A DNA stretch of 64,000 nucleotides, from positions 372,001 through 436,000 of the forward strand of contig NZ_QWEH01000002.1 of the NCBI RefSeq assembly GCF_003515705.1, written 5' to 3'. Source of the stretch: Oceanobacillus profundus (GTDB lineage: Bacteria; Bacillota; Bacilli; Bacillales; Amphibacillaceae). The notes under the pieces are model-generated. The model did not search any database, was not told the DNA's origin, and was given only the letters and a program-made list of their open reading frames with translations. Of the stretch, positions 34,247-42,504 are shown in pieces. Each line of letters starts with the position of its first letter. Within the stretch, counting starts at the first letter, position 1. The translations under genes were made by a program, and so were the position numbers.

Positions 34247-35233
34247 TTAAAACATTGCTGTTGAATGCTTTGGTTGAATACGCGCTTTTGGATCGATGTA
34301 ATTTTTAGCGTTATTAATGGCTGTCGGTCCTTCTCCAAAACCAGTAACAATTAGTTTTACTTTTCCTTCATAAGTACAAATATCACCTGCAGCATAGATT
34401 CCTGGAATATTTGTTTCCATTTTCGTGTTAACTAGGATACTGTTCTTCTCAATTTCGAGCCCCCAGTTTTTGATAGGTCCTAAGCTGGAGATGAAGCCAT
34501 AGTTACAAATAACATCATCTGCTTCTAATTCAACTGTTCGATCGCCTTTTACCTCTTGGAAAATAAGTTGATCGATTTTATCAGATGTAACAATTTCAGA
34601 AGGAGTAAATGGTGTTAATAATTCAACAGTTGAAGCTTTTAGCTGCTCTACACTATGTTCGTGTGCACGGAATTCATCACGCCTGTGAACGAGTGTCACT
34701 TTCTTGGCAACCTTTTCGAGCATAAGTGCCCAGTCCACTGCAGAATCGCCTCCACCTAAGAGAACGACATTTCTATCTTTAAATTGATTCATATCTTTTA
34801 CATAATAATGTAAATTAATACCTTCGAAACGTTCGCTTTCACCAATATTCAGACGACGTGGCTGGAATGCGCCATTTCCTGCTGTAATGATAATTGTTTT
34901 TGTAAGGTGCACTTCACCTGTATTGGAAGTTAATCTAAATGAGTCATCCTCAAGCTTTTCAACAGTTTCAATAGCCTGGCCAAGCACAATCTCAGGATTG
35001 AACATGTTTGCCTGTTCTTCTAGTCTATCGACAAGCTCTTGAGCGCGAACCTTTGGAAATCCAGCTACATCGTATATATATTTTTCCGGATACAGGGCTG
35101 TAAGCTGCCCACCAGTATGTGGTAAGCTTTCGATTATTTTTACACTTGCTTGGCGCATGCCACCATAGAAAGCCGTAAATAATCCGGTAGGGCCCGATCC
35201 GATAATTGTGACATCATAGATTTGTTCAGACAT
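34247..35233 (-). CDS. yumC: Ferredoxin/flavodoxin-NADP+ reductase YumC (thioredoxin-reductase-like)
   Basis: A 328-residue flavoprotein with an FAD motif [18 protein letters not shown] at the N-terminus, an NADPH motif [15 protein letters not shown], and [13 protein letters not shown] near the C-terminus. It has the thioredoxin-reductase fold but no redox-active CxxC, as expected for this type of ferredoxin-NADP+ reductase. It passes electrons between NADPH and ferredoxin or flavodoxin. The order yumC-yumB-yuiB-yuiC-yuiD matches B. subtilis. Confidence 0.94.
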   Translation of the reverse strand: MSEQIYDVTIIGSGPTGLFTAFYGGMRQASVKIIESLPHTGGQLTALYPEKYIYDVAGFPKVRAQELVDRLEEQANMFNPEIVLGQAIETVEKLEDDSFRLTSNTGEVHLTKTIIITAGNGAFQPRRLNIGESERFEGINLHYYVKDMNQFKDRNVVLLGGGDSAVDWALMLEKVAKKVTLVHRRDEFRAHEHSVEQLKASTVELLTPFTPSEIVTSDKIDQLIFQEVKGDRTVELEADDVICNYGFISSLGPIKNWGLEIEKNSILVNTKMETNIPGIYAAGDICTYEGKVKLIVTGFGEGPTAINNAKNYIDPKARIQPKHSTAMF

Positions 35234-35637
35234 GATAAAAAAACCCCCGATTTATTTCGATAAATATCAACATTTCTATCGTACCACAACCGGTTCGTGA
35301 AGTGTATAATTGAGAATGTTTTTATGAGTATTTAAGAAAAACAGTTAATAAATATACAATTAGGAAAATAACATATAGGGTTGAAAACATTCTTGAAAAA
35401 AGCTAATATAAATGAGGGAATATTACAGAATGATGACAAATTAGTTTTAATATAATTATAGAAAAAGAGAATCTGGATTGAACCCGGGTTTTATATAGGC
35501 AAATAATAAAGTATAGTCTTTCAGTTAAGGCGTTCAAACAGGAAGAGGCTTATACTTCAATGTAGTAAGAGGGTTCTAGGAAAGTAAGAACGCCTTCTTC
35601 AGTATCCTTTTAACGAATGTCAATGTTTCAAAGAGTA

Positions 35638-35659
35638 AATAGTGAAATATGTCACATAG
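35638..35659. promoter_or_regulatory. Rex-like operator upstream of the NADH dehydrogenase gene
   Basis: AGTGAAATATGTCACA (35641-35656) is palindromic at GTGA-n6-TCAC and resembles the Rex consensus TTGTGAA-n4-TTCACAA, with one core change. It overlaps a second inverted repeat, GTCACATAGG (35651-35660) with CCTATGGTGAC (35670-35680). Both lie 35-75 bases before the start codon. In B. subtilis, Rex represses an NADH dehydrogenase operon (ndh). The remaining gap 35234-35637 shows nothing else I can name. Confidence 0.45.
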
Positions 35660-35714
35660 GTTTTATTGACCTATGGTGACTACGTAAATTGAAATAATGG
35701 AGTAGTGAATAAGA

Positions 35715-36929
35715 ATGAATAAACCACACATTGTAATTTTAGGTGCAGGATATGGTGGGATGATGACAGCTTCGAAACTACAGAAAACGATGCATATGAA
35801 CGAAGCTGAAATTACCCTTGTAAATAAAAATGATTACCACTATCAAGCAACTTGGCTACATGAAAATGCTGCAGGAACACTTCACCCGGACCGCACAAAG
35901 ATTAAAATAAAAGATGTTATCAATTCAAGAAAAATCAATATTGTTTTAGATGAGGTGATTAGCATTAAGCCTGAAGAAAAAACTGTGAAACTATCGAATA
36001 CAGAATTAAAATATGATGTACTCGTTATTGGCTTAGGATTTGAATCAGCTACATTTGGTATTCCTGGACTTGAAGAACATGCATTAATGATTAATAACAT
36101 TAATAGTGCTCGTTTAGTTAGAGAGCATCTGGATTTTAACTTTGCGAATTATCATAATGAAGCCGAAAAAAACGATGCACGCCTGAATATTGTTGTTGGT
36201 GGCGGTGGATTCACAGGAATAGAGTTTGCCGGTGAATTAATCAATCGAATTCCAGAACTATGTGCAGAATATGACATTGAAAAAACTCAAGTCAGAGTTA
36301 TTGTTGTAGAAGGAGCACCAACAATTCTACCAGGGTTTGATGAAGAGCTTGTAGAATATGCAGTAAATTCCTTATCCGCTCGTGGTGTTGAATTTATTAA
36401 TGGTGCAATGCTGAAGGAATGTAAGGAAGATAGTATTGTATATGAAAAAGATGGAAAGATTACCGAGATTCCGACAATGACAACGGTCTGGGCAGCGGGG
36501 GTGAAGGCAAATTCAATTGTTGAGCAGTCTGGATTTGCAACAAATCGTGGCAAAGTAGAAGTTCGGAAAGATATGCGTACTCCAGATTATGATGATGTGT
36601 TTGTCATTGGTGATTGTGCGTTAATTATGAATGAGCAAACAGGGAGACCATTCCCTCCAACAGCTCAAATTGCCATTCAGCAATCGGGCACAGTTGCGCA
36701 TAATGTAAGAGCGGCAGTACGTGGAGAACAGCTACAATCTTTTGAGCCAAATCTATTAGGTACGATTGCTTCACTTGGTCATGATGATGCAATTGCTGAA
36801 GTTCTAGGACGCAAATTATTTGGTTGGAAAGCAACGGTTATGAAAAAAATGAGTGATAATCGTTACCTTCTTAAATTAGGCGGTATTGGTCTTTTAATGA
36901 AAAAAGGAAAATTTAACATTTTTTACTAG
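35715..36929 (+). CDS. yumB: Type II NADH dehydrogenase-like protein YumB
   Basis: A 404-residue NDH-2-family flavoprotein. The FAD motif is VILGAGYGGMMTASKL, the NADH motif IVVGGGGFTGIEFAGELI, and the second FAD motif VFVIGDCALIMN followed by FPPTAQIAIQQ. The basic, amphipathic C-terminus (KKMSDNRYLLKLGGIGLLMK) fits peripheral membrane attachment. It oxidises NADH and reduces menaquinone without proton pumping. The start ATG has a weak ribosome site (GGAGTAG). A Rex-like site lies upstream. Confidence 0.92.
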   Translation: MNKPHIVILGAGYGGMMTASKLQKTMHMNEAEITLVNKNDYHYQATWLHENAAGTLHPDRTKIKIKDVINSRKINIVLDEVISIKPEEKTVKLSNTELKYDVLVIGLGFESATFGIPGLEEHALMINNINSARLVREHLDFNFANYHNEAEKNDARLNIVVGGGGFTGIEFAGELINRIPELCAEYDIEKTQVRVIVVEGAPTILPGFDEELVEYAVNSLSARGVEFINGAMLKECKEDSIVYEKDGKITEIPTMTTVWAAGVKANSIVEQSGFATNRGKVEVRKDMRTPDYDDVFVIGDCALIMNEQTGRPFPPTAQIAIQQSGTVAHNVRAAVRGEQLQSFEPNLLGTIASLGHDDAIAEVLGRKLFGWKATVMKKMSDNRYLLKLGGIGLLMKKGKFNIFY

Positions 36930-36951
36930 AATTAAATAAGGTAAGCTATAA

Positions 36952-36992
36952 CAAAAAAAAGCAAAGGAAGCGCAGAACCTTTGCTTTTTTTG
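36952..36992 (+). terminator. Terminator after yumB
   Basis: AGCAAAGG pairs with CCTTTGCT, with an A-run before it and seven T after it. Confidence 0.88.
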
Positions 36993-36994
36993 TT

Positions 36995-37037
36995 GCGTCT
37001 AGCTCCAGTGTCCCCGGATGCTTGCGCTTTTGTTCTG
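36995..37037. repeat. Short copy of repeat family A (copy 3)
   Basis: GCGTCTAGCTCCAGTGTCCC and GGATGCTTGCGCTTTTGTTC equal the left and right ends of copy 2 (19977-20130) with the interior deleted. Confidence 0.65.
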
Positions 37038-37095
37038 TTTTAGTATAAAATGACAGTTGTATGCTAACATCGATTACATGAGGGGAGTTACTGGA

Positions 37096-37407
37096 TTGAT
37101 ACAATTAATCGTTTCCATTATTTTATATTTTGTCATTTTTTTCGGAATCGCATTCATATTAAACATGCTATTAAGAAGGACATGGCTAATGGCATTCCTT
37201 TATCCGTTTGTTGTAATTATGATTATTGATAAACTATCAACAATGGAATATTTTACAAATACAAGTGCTGCATTTTCACAATTAGGACAAGAATTGTTGA
37301 GCTTAAAGATCGCTGATATCTTTATCCTTTCTTCCGGACTTGCTGGAGCAATTGTCTCAGGGATTGTTATAAAAATCCTGCGTAAAAGCGGCTATCAAAT
37401 GTTTTAA
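37096..37407 (+). CDS. yuiB: YuiB family small membrane protein
   Basis: A 103-residue protein with three hydrophobic segments: IVSIILYFVIFFGIAFIL, WLMAFLYPFVVIMII and a third at IFILSSGLAGAIVSGIVI. Function unknown; conserved beside yuiC in bacilli. The start is TTG 37096, 8 bases after AGGGGAG. An ATG at 37078 lies just upstream of that ribosome site and is not used. Confidence 0.82.
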   Translation: MIQLIVSIILYFVIFFGIAFILNMLLRRTWLMAFLYPFVVIMIIDKLSTMEYFTNTSAAFSQLGQELLSLKIADIFILSSGLAGAIVSGIVIKILRKSGYQMF

Positions 37408-37568
37408 CAATCCACTAAGCAACTGTTTATAAAATGAATTTAATCCCATGTACATAGTTAAAATGAAGAAATCTTTTCAAAAGTTTGTGACATGCTAAGT
37501 AGTTTTCTAATAGGTTGATGAATAAAATTTTACTAGATTGGAAATGATGACATCCAAGAGGTGTTATT

Positions 37569-38234
37569 ATGAAAATCAAAAATTTTATTTTGCATGTTGG
37601 AATGTTGACATTAATTATGATTTTGCTTGTTCAGGCTGTGACAATCATTTCAAATGCTGGGGAAGAACATCCGAAGTCGGGTAATGTGATGACGGCAAAG
37701 GCAGCAGAGCTCAGACAAACAACATTAAAACATAAGGGATTAAACGTTTCAAAAACGAAGCAACGTTATATTTCAAGCGATGAAATTGCATCGCAGCAAA
37801 CGATTGAGGAAGCAATTGACTTTGACCAATATCCTGTTGCAACAGTAGTAGCAACTGGTTATACGGCCGGAATCGAATCAACCGGGAAAACGGAAGAGCA
37901 TCCAGAATATGGAATTACGTTTTCAGGAGTAAAAGTAAAGCGAGACTTGTATTCTACCATTGCTGCTGACTTGACGATTTATCCAATAGGAACAATTCTT
38001 TATATTCCGGATTACGGATATGGTGTTGTTGCTGACAAAGGTAGTGCAATAAAAGGAAATAAAATTGACTTATTTTACCACACGGTGGATGATGTATTCG
38101 CACAGTGGGGGAAAAAGGAATTAGAAGTCTATATTGTTGAAATGGGTAATGGTGAGTTGACAGAAGAACAACTCATTAAATTAAATGAAGATGAAGCCAT
38201 GCAAGTATTCAGGCAACAATTTAACGAAGATTAA
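37569..38234 (+). CDS. yuiC: 3D-domain protein YuiC (peptidoglycan lytic, spore germination/stationary phase)
   Basis: A 221-residue protein with an N-terminal membrane or signal segment ([19 protein letters not shown]), a linker and a C-terminal 3D (double-psi barrel) domain. The domain reads [34 protein letters not shown] and [14 protein letters not shown] with the conserved Asp residues of the MltA-like fold. B. subtilis YuiC is described as a stationary-phase peptidoglycan-cleaving enzyme. Good ribosome site AAGAGGTG. Ends at a strong terminator. Confidence 0.88.
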   Translation: MKIKNFILHVGMLTLIMILLVQAVTIISNAGEEHPKSGNVMTAKAAELRQTTLKHKGLNVSKTKQRYISSDEIASQQTIEEAIDFDQYPVATVVATGYTAGIESTGKTEEHPEYGITFSGVKVKRDLYSTIAADLTIYPIGTILYIPDYGYGVVADKGSAIKGNKIDLFYHTVDDVFAQWGKKELEVYIVEMGNGELTEEQLIKLNEDEAMQVFRQQFNED

Positions 38235-38242
38235 TGAACTAC

Positions 38243-38280
38243 AAAAAAACTCCCGAAATCTAACGAGCGGGAGTTTTTTA
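38243..38280. terminator. Bidirectional terminator between yuiC and yuiD
   Basis: ACTCCCG pairs with CGGGAGT, with an A-run before and a T-run after, so it works for both convergent genes. Confidence 0.9.
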
Positions 38281-38315
38281 TTGTTAACACAAAAAGCATC
38301 CTCTATTAATATGTG

Positions 38316-38792
38316 TCATTGAAAGAACGGATAGAGTAAGAAAGCAATACCGATTCCAGTTAACCCGCCAAAAAAAACTTCAATCGGCTGGTGTCCTAAC
38401 AGTTCCTTCAATTCTCTGCGCTTTTCATATTCTTCTTTTTTATTCCAATCCTTCGCACTTTCTGTAAAGTATTGAAAGTCTTTAATTAATCGATTGAGCA
38501 AAGCTGCATGCTCCCCAGCCTGTCTGCGTACACCGGAAGCATCAAACATCGTAATCACGCTAAATATACATGCAAGCGCAAATACACTGGATGTGACACC
38601 TTCAATGATACCGATAGCAGTTGTCAGTGCAGTGACAGCAGCGGAATGACTGCTTGGCATTCCCCCAGTACTAAATGCAAGGCCTGGTTGGAACTCTCTT
38701 GTGAAAATCAATTTAATTGGAATTTTAATTACTTGAGCAAAAACAATTGCTGCTAAAGCTGCCCATAAAGGGAAATTTAAAAATAACTCCAT
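38316..38792 (-). CDS. yuiD: Divergent PAP2-family membrane protein YuiD
   Basis: A 158-residue protein of the divergent PAP2 (DUF212) family with four or five membrane segments. It has the characteristic FSTGGMPSSHSAAVTALTTA, an acid-phosphatase-like PSSH motif, and the RRQAGEHAALLNRL loop. Likely a lipid or isoprenoid phosphatase, but activity of this branch is unproven to my knowledge. Confidence 0.88.
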   Translation of the reverse strand: MELFLNFPLWAALAAIVFAQVIKIPIKLIFTREFQPGLAFSTGGMPSSHSAAVTALTTAIGIIEGVTSSVFALACIFSVITMFDASGVRRQAGEHAALLNRLIKDFQYFTESAKDWNKKEEYEKRRELKELLGHQPIEVFFGGLTGIGIAFLLYPFFQ

Positions 38793-38914
38793 AAGCTATA
38801 AAACATCCTTCCTACTGCAATTTACTGATCAAACCTGCATATTCGCTGGTGCCATATTGCTGTTATTTTACCATAGAGAATTGACTAGGTAAACGGATGT
38901 CTATAGCATAGACA

Positions 38915-39508
38915 TTATTGTATATTTACATTCCTTAAAGTGGAAGGAATCCGTTTGGCAAGACTAAGCATGAAAAGAGCTGCAACAATTGATAATATCG
39001 CATCTTTAATCATAAACGGAATCATCCCTGCCCACGCAATGGGATAGGAGATCGATAAATCAAGCCATGTATTCATTGCCAAATACATATAGGTAGTTCC
39101 AACACCGTAATTAATCGCTAAACCAATAATTGCAACAAAGATAAAGTATGGAATCGAACGAGCTTTTCGATTCTCTGTCATCCAGCCAACGAAAAAGGCA
39201 ATTAAAATAAAGGAAAGTATAAACCCTCCGGTTGGACTAATGAATTGAAAGAATCCGCCTTTTAAACCAGCGAATATCGGTAAGCCTGCTGCCCCAAGAA
39301 AGGCATAAACTACCATTGAAATGGACCCGAGCTTTCTCCCCAGCATCATTCCAGCTAAGATAGCGAAGAATGTTTGTAAGGATACAGGAACGGTTGCTCC
39401 TCCAATCGGAATCGCCAAAAATGGAAACCAAACAGTAATATTCGCCCCGATTGCCATTAAACAAACAAACATGGCACCAAACGTTAAGTCAATTGGACGT
39501 AATCTCAT
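38915..39508 (-). CDS. bioY: BioY family biotin transporter (substrate-binding S component)
   Basis: A 197-residue membrane protein with six hydrophobic segments and the BioY lines PVSLQTFFAILAGMMLGRKL, GLPIFAGLKGGF and PTGGFILSFILIAF. BioY alone, or with the shared ECF energy module, imports biotin. Its promoter carries a BirA-like operator, which supports biotin as substrate. The start ATG follows AAGGGGGG. Confidence 0.93.
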   Translation of the reverse strand: MRLRPIDLTFGAMFVCLMAIGANITVWFPFLAIPIGGATVPVSLQTFFAILAGMMLGRKLGSISMVVYAFLGAAGLPIFAGLKGGFFQFISPTGGFILSFILIAFFVGWMTENRKARSIPYFIFVAIIGLAINYGVGTTYMYLAMNTWLDLSISYPIAWAGMIPFMIKDAILSIVAALFMLSLAKRIPSTLRNVNIQ

Positions 39509-39531
39509 GGATATTCCCCCCTTATAAGAAA

Positions 39532-39583
39532 ATAATAAGGGCAGCTTTATATACTGTCAACCAATAAAAGGTTTGGGTGACAA
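39532..39583 (-). promoter_or_regulatory. bioY promoter with BirA-like operator
   Basis: On the minus strand TTGACA (plus-strand 39555-39560) and TATTAT (39532-39537) are 17 bases apart. An inverted repeat TGTCAACC (39555-39562) and GGGTGACA (39575-39582) overlaps the -35. It resembles the BirA operator of bacilli (TTGTTAACC ... GGTTAACAA), so biotin would shut off bioY through BirA. Confidence 0.6.
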
Positions 39584-39625
39584 TGGAAAAGACAGCCTGT
39601 GGTAAGACTGTCCTAATAAATAGCT

Positions 39626-40333
39626 TTATTTAATAATTGCTTCCAAGGCGATTTCCATCATGTCATTAAAGGTTGTTTGACGTTCCATTGCTGTTGTTTC
39701 TTCTCCAGTTAAGATGTGGTCAGACACCGTAAGTACAGACAGAGCCTTGCGTCCGTATTTTGCTGCAAGAGTATAAAGTGCTGTTGATTCCATTTCAATT
39801 GCTAAAACATTATACTTCGCAAGCAACTCATTTACTTCTTTTGCATTATCACGATAGAATGTATCACTGGTAAAAATGTTACCAACACGAAGGTTAAGGC
39901 CTTTTTCAATGCCGGCATCATACGTGTTTTTAAGTAGCTCAAAATCTGCTATTGGCGCATAGTCAATGCCATTAAAAATTAATCGGTTCATTTGTGAATC
40001 CGTTGTTGCGCCTTGTCCTAAAATGATATCCCGAACCTTGACATCTTTTTGAATCGCTCCACATGTTCCGACGCGAATCAGTTTTTTGACATCATAGCTT
40101 TGAATTAGCTCATTAACATAAATAGAAATGGATGGTACTCCCATTCCTGTACCTTGTACAGAAACACGTTCCCCTTTATATGTTCCGGTATAACCTAACA
40201 TCCCACGTACTTCGTTGTAAACTTTAGCGTCTTCTAAGTAAGTTTCTGCAATATATTTTGCGCGAAGCGGGTCTCCTGGTAACAGAATTTTATCGGCAAT
40301 TTCACCCTGTTTTGCACCTATGTGAACACTCAT
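39626..40333 (-). CDS. deoD: Purine-nucleoside phosphorylase DeoD
   Basis: A 235-residue hexameric-type purine nucleoside phosphorylase. Signatures are [20 protein letters not shown] at the N-terminus, [25 protein letters not shown] and the active-site Asp in [11 protein letters not shown]. It splits purine (deoxy)nucleosides with phosphate for salvage. AAGGAGG is the ribosome site. Monocistronic. Confidence 0.96.
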   Translation of the reverse strand: MSVHIGAKQGEIADKILLPGDPLRAKYIAETYLEDAKVYNEVRGMLGYTGTYKGERVSVQGTGMGVPSISIYVNELIQSYDVKKLIRVGTCGAIQKDVKVRDIILGQGATTDSQMNRLIFNGIDYAPIADFELLKNTYDAGIEKGLNLRVGNIFTSDTFYRDNAKEVNELLAKYNVLAIEMESTALYTLAAKYGRKALSVLTVSDHILTGEETTAMERQTTFNDMMEIALEAIIK

Positions 40334-40545
40334 TTAATTTCCTCCTTGTATCTGAAGCATTTCGTTTCAAAATAACGTTATCATAACAGGTAATGAAAGA
40401 CAAATTTCGGCAGTGTACGATTTTTTTTAGCTTATTTCTTTCATTAATTTCTGTAATTGTATATAATAGATGTAGGTTTATGTGAATCACATAACATAAA
40501 TGTTTGAAAAAATAGTATAAAATAGATTTGGAAGGATGATTTATA

Positions 40546-40809
40546 ATGAAATCACAAACATTTACAATTACTGCTGAAACTGGTGTACATGCAAGACCTG
40601 CAACTTTATTAGTTAATAAAGCTGGCCAATATGACTCTGAGGTTGAAATTTCATATAAAGGTAAGAAAGTTAACTTAAAATCAATTATGGGTGTTATGTC
40701 ACTAGGTATACCAAAAGGATCTGAAATCGAAATCAGTGCTACTGGAAATGATGAGGAAGAAGCATTAAACGGTGTTGCTGAAGTAATTAAAGAACATTTA
40801 GGTGAATAA
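40546..40809 (+). CDS. ptsH: Phosphocarrier protein HPr
   Basis: An 87-residue HPr with both regulatory residues: His15 in [12 protein letters not shown] and Ser46 in [12 protein letters not shown]. It carries phosphate from enzyme I to sugar PTS permeases, and when phosphorylated on Ser46 acts with CcpA in carbon catabolite repression. His15 rules out Crh, which has Gln there. ptsI does not follow, so this HPr is stand-alone; a second ptsH may exist elsewhere. GGAAGGATG precedes the ATG. Confidence 0.93.
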   Translation: MKSQTFTITAETGVHARPATLLVNKAGQYDSEVEISYKGKKVNLKSIMGVMSLGIPKGSEIEISATGNDEEEALNGVAEVIKEHLGE

Positions 40810-40866
40810 GATGAAAACAAGGTAAGCGACTACAAACTGTACAGGTATGGTGCTTACAGTGTACAG

Positions 40867-40907
40867 AAAAAAGCTAGATGATATTAATCTCTAGCTTTTA
40901 TTTTTTT
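40867..40907. terminator. Terminator between ptsH and kapB
   Basis: AAAAAGCTAGA pairs with TCTAGCTTTT, followed by ATTTTTTTG; it can serve both convergent genes. Confidence 0.87.
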
Positions 40908-41298
40908 GATTGTACAATTTTCTGTAATACGTATTCTCCAAACTATCGAGTTTTTGACGTGCCAACTTGTTAAATGGAATATCCTCTGCTGCTAGTTTTT
41001 CCATATATTCCTCTACTGCTTCTTTTAAAGATTTACCGTAGTCTGGAATTTCACCCTCATACTTTTTAACTGCTGCTTTTTTAACGTTCATTTTTTCGTG
41101 AAAGGCTAATGCTTTTCGTTCATGAAAAAACACGTCATCTAGCTTTCCGTAATTGTGTAGGTCTCCCTGTAATGGATGTTTTTGGACAGCTAGAACTTCA
41201 ACCAGATAGTTCTCGCCCCTAAGCTCATTTACAACACCAAGATATGTTCCTGAACGGTAATGCGCCTTTACCAAACTTCCAGTTGTAATTTCAGACAT
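40891..41298 (-). CDS. kapB: Kinase-associated protein KapB
   Basis: A 135-residue protein of the KapB family: an SH3-like N-terminal part (GSLVKAHYRSGTYLGVVNEL, LVEVLAVQKHPLQGDLHN) and a helical C-terminal part. In B. subtilis KapB supports KinB-dependent phosphate flow into the sporulation phosphorelay. kinB is not in this window. ATG 41298 is preceded by GGAAGGTG. The 3' end overlaps the shared terminator. Confidence 0.85.
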   Translation of the reverse strand: MSEITTGSLVKAHYRSGTYLGVVNELRGENYLVEVLAVQKHPLQGDLHNYGKLDDVFFHERKALAFHEKMNVKKAAVKKYEGEIPDYGKSLKEAVEEYMEKLAAEDIPFNKLARQKLDSLENTYYRKLYNQKNKS

Positions 41299-41417
41299 CA
41301 AATCACCTTCCTTAGCTCTAGTTTGCCAAAAATAGGGCGAATTTGCGAATATTTAATTCTGTTAGTTGGCTAATAGTAGAAGTTTGTTATAATTGATGGA
41401 GAAGGATGTGAAGATTG

Positions 41418-41612
41418 ATGATGCCGTTTCTCTATTTTCCAGAAGATAAGACGGAATATATTCCAGCTGTTATTGCATTGACAATTTTTATCATTTTAGC
41501 AGTCGTTGCAATGTACCTGATGGTTAAAAAATCGAGAAAAGATGAACGAAAATTTAATAAGCAGTATCAGCAACAATTGGAAAATAATCGACACACGACA
41601 GATCATACTTAA
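41418..41612 (+). CDS. Small single-pass membrane protein
   Basis: About 64 residues, starting at ATG 41418 (or 41421) after AAGGATGTG. One membrane segment (IPAVIALTIFIILAVVAMYLM) is followed by a basic, glutamine-rich cytoplasmic tail (KKSRKDERKFNKQY). It has its own terminator. I do not recognise the family; it may be conserved next to kapB, which I cannot test. Confidence 0.65.
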   Translation: MMPFLYFPEDKTEYIPAVIALTIFIILAVVAMYLMVKKSRKDERKFNKQYQQQLENNRHTTDHT

Positions 41613-41622
41613 GTAAAAGCAA

Positions 41623-41656
41623 GGCCTCCTATTCTTTAAAAATAGGAGGCTTTTTT
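41623..41656 (+). terminator. Terminator after the small membrane protein
   Basis: GCCTCCTATT pairs with AATAGGAGGC, followed by six T. Confidence 0.92.
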
Positions 41657-41718
41657 GTTTAGATTAATACCTTGTTGCAAATACTGAGTATAAAGGAATG
41701 CAAAAGGAGATTTTTTAC

Positions 41719-42300
41719 ATGCGTTTTATGGTTGTTTTCATTACCTTACTTTTGTTAACTGCTTGCCAATCCTCCGATGAAATTACGAGTAAGTCAGTTG
41801 AAATGTATAATGGCACCGGAGATAGAGTTGGAACAGCTTTGTTAAATGAAGCTGCAGAGGGTGTGCAAATCGAACTTACACTTGAAGGGCTGGCTCCAGG
41901 TTTTCACGGAATTCATGTTCATGAGTACCCGGCTTGTAAAGGACCGGACTTTAAAAGCTCTGGAAATCATTTAGATCCGGAAGGGAAAGAGCATGGGCTT
42001 ATGCACCCGGATGGTGCACATCTTGGTGATTTGCCGAACATTGAAGCAGATGGTGCAGGACTTGTTGATGTAGAGCTAATGCTCGCAGAGGCGACATTGT
42101 TAGATGGGAAGAATTCGCTTTTTGAAAAAGGTGGGACCTCATTAATTGTTACAGAAAATCAAGATGATGGGGTAAGTCAGCCTAGTGGGAATTCTGGAGC
42201 AAGAATTATTTGTGGTGTGATTAAAAAAGAAGATGGAGCGGGGGAGTCAGAAGATGCTCCAACAGACCCGACAGAATTTAATGAGGAACAAGAGGAATAG
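41719..42300 (+). CDS. SodC-like Cu/Zn superoxide dismutase lipoprotein (YojM-like)
   Basis: A 193-residue lipoprotein (lipobox LLTAC). Its SOD domain has metal-ligand histidines in GFHGIHVHEYPAC, GNHLDPEGKEHG and MHPDGAHLGDLPN, and the conserved arginine in NSGARIICGVI. The acidic C-terminal tail is unusual. All principal ligands look present except where spacing cannot be checked, so it may dismutate superoxide outside the cell. ATG 41719 follows AAAAGGAG. In B. subtilis, YojM is the counterpart. Confidence 0.9.
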   Translation: MRFMVVFITLLLLTACQSSDEITSKSVEMYNGTGDRVGTALLNEAAEGVQIELTLEGLAPGFHGIHVHEYPACKGPDFKSSGNHLDPEGKEHGLMHPDGAHLGDLPNIEADGAGLVDVELMLAEATLLDGKNSLFEKGGTSLIVTENQDDGVSQPSGNSGARIICGVIKKEDGAGESEDAPTDPTEFNEEQEE

Positions 42301-42341
42301 TAGAAATATATTAATTGAATGAGAAAAATTAAAGAATCGAT

Positions 42342-42379
42342 CGGCTTGTTATCCATTTTATTAGCAAGCCGTTTTTTTT
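42342..42379 (+). terminator. Terminator after the SodC-like gene
   Basis: CGGCTTG pairs with CAAGCCG, followed by eight T. Confidence 0.88.
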
Positions 42380-42504
42380 GGCTACAAATAATGAGCAATT
42401 GAAATGTGACAAATATTGAACAGGATAAATGTTACACCACCATACATAATACCCCAAAAACAGGTAAGAATAATTTGTATGATTGATAGAGGGGGGATAT
42501 TATC

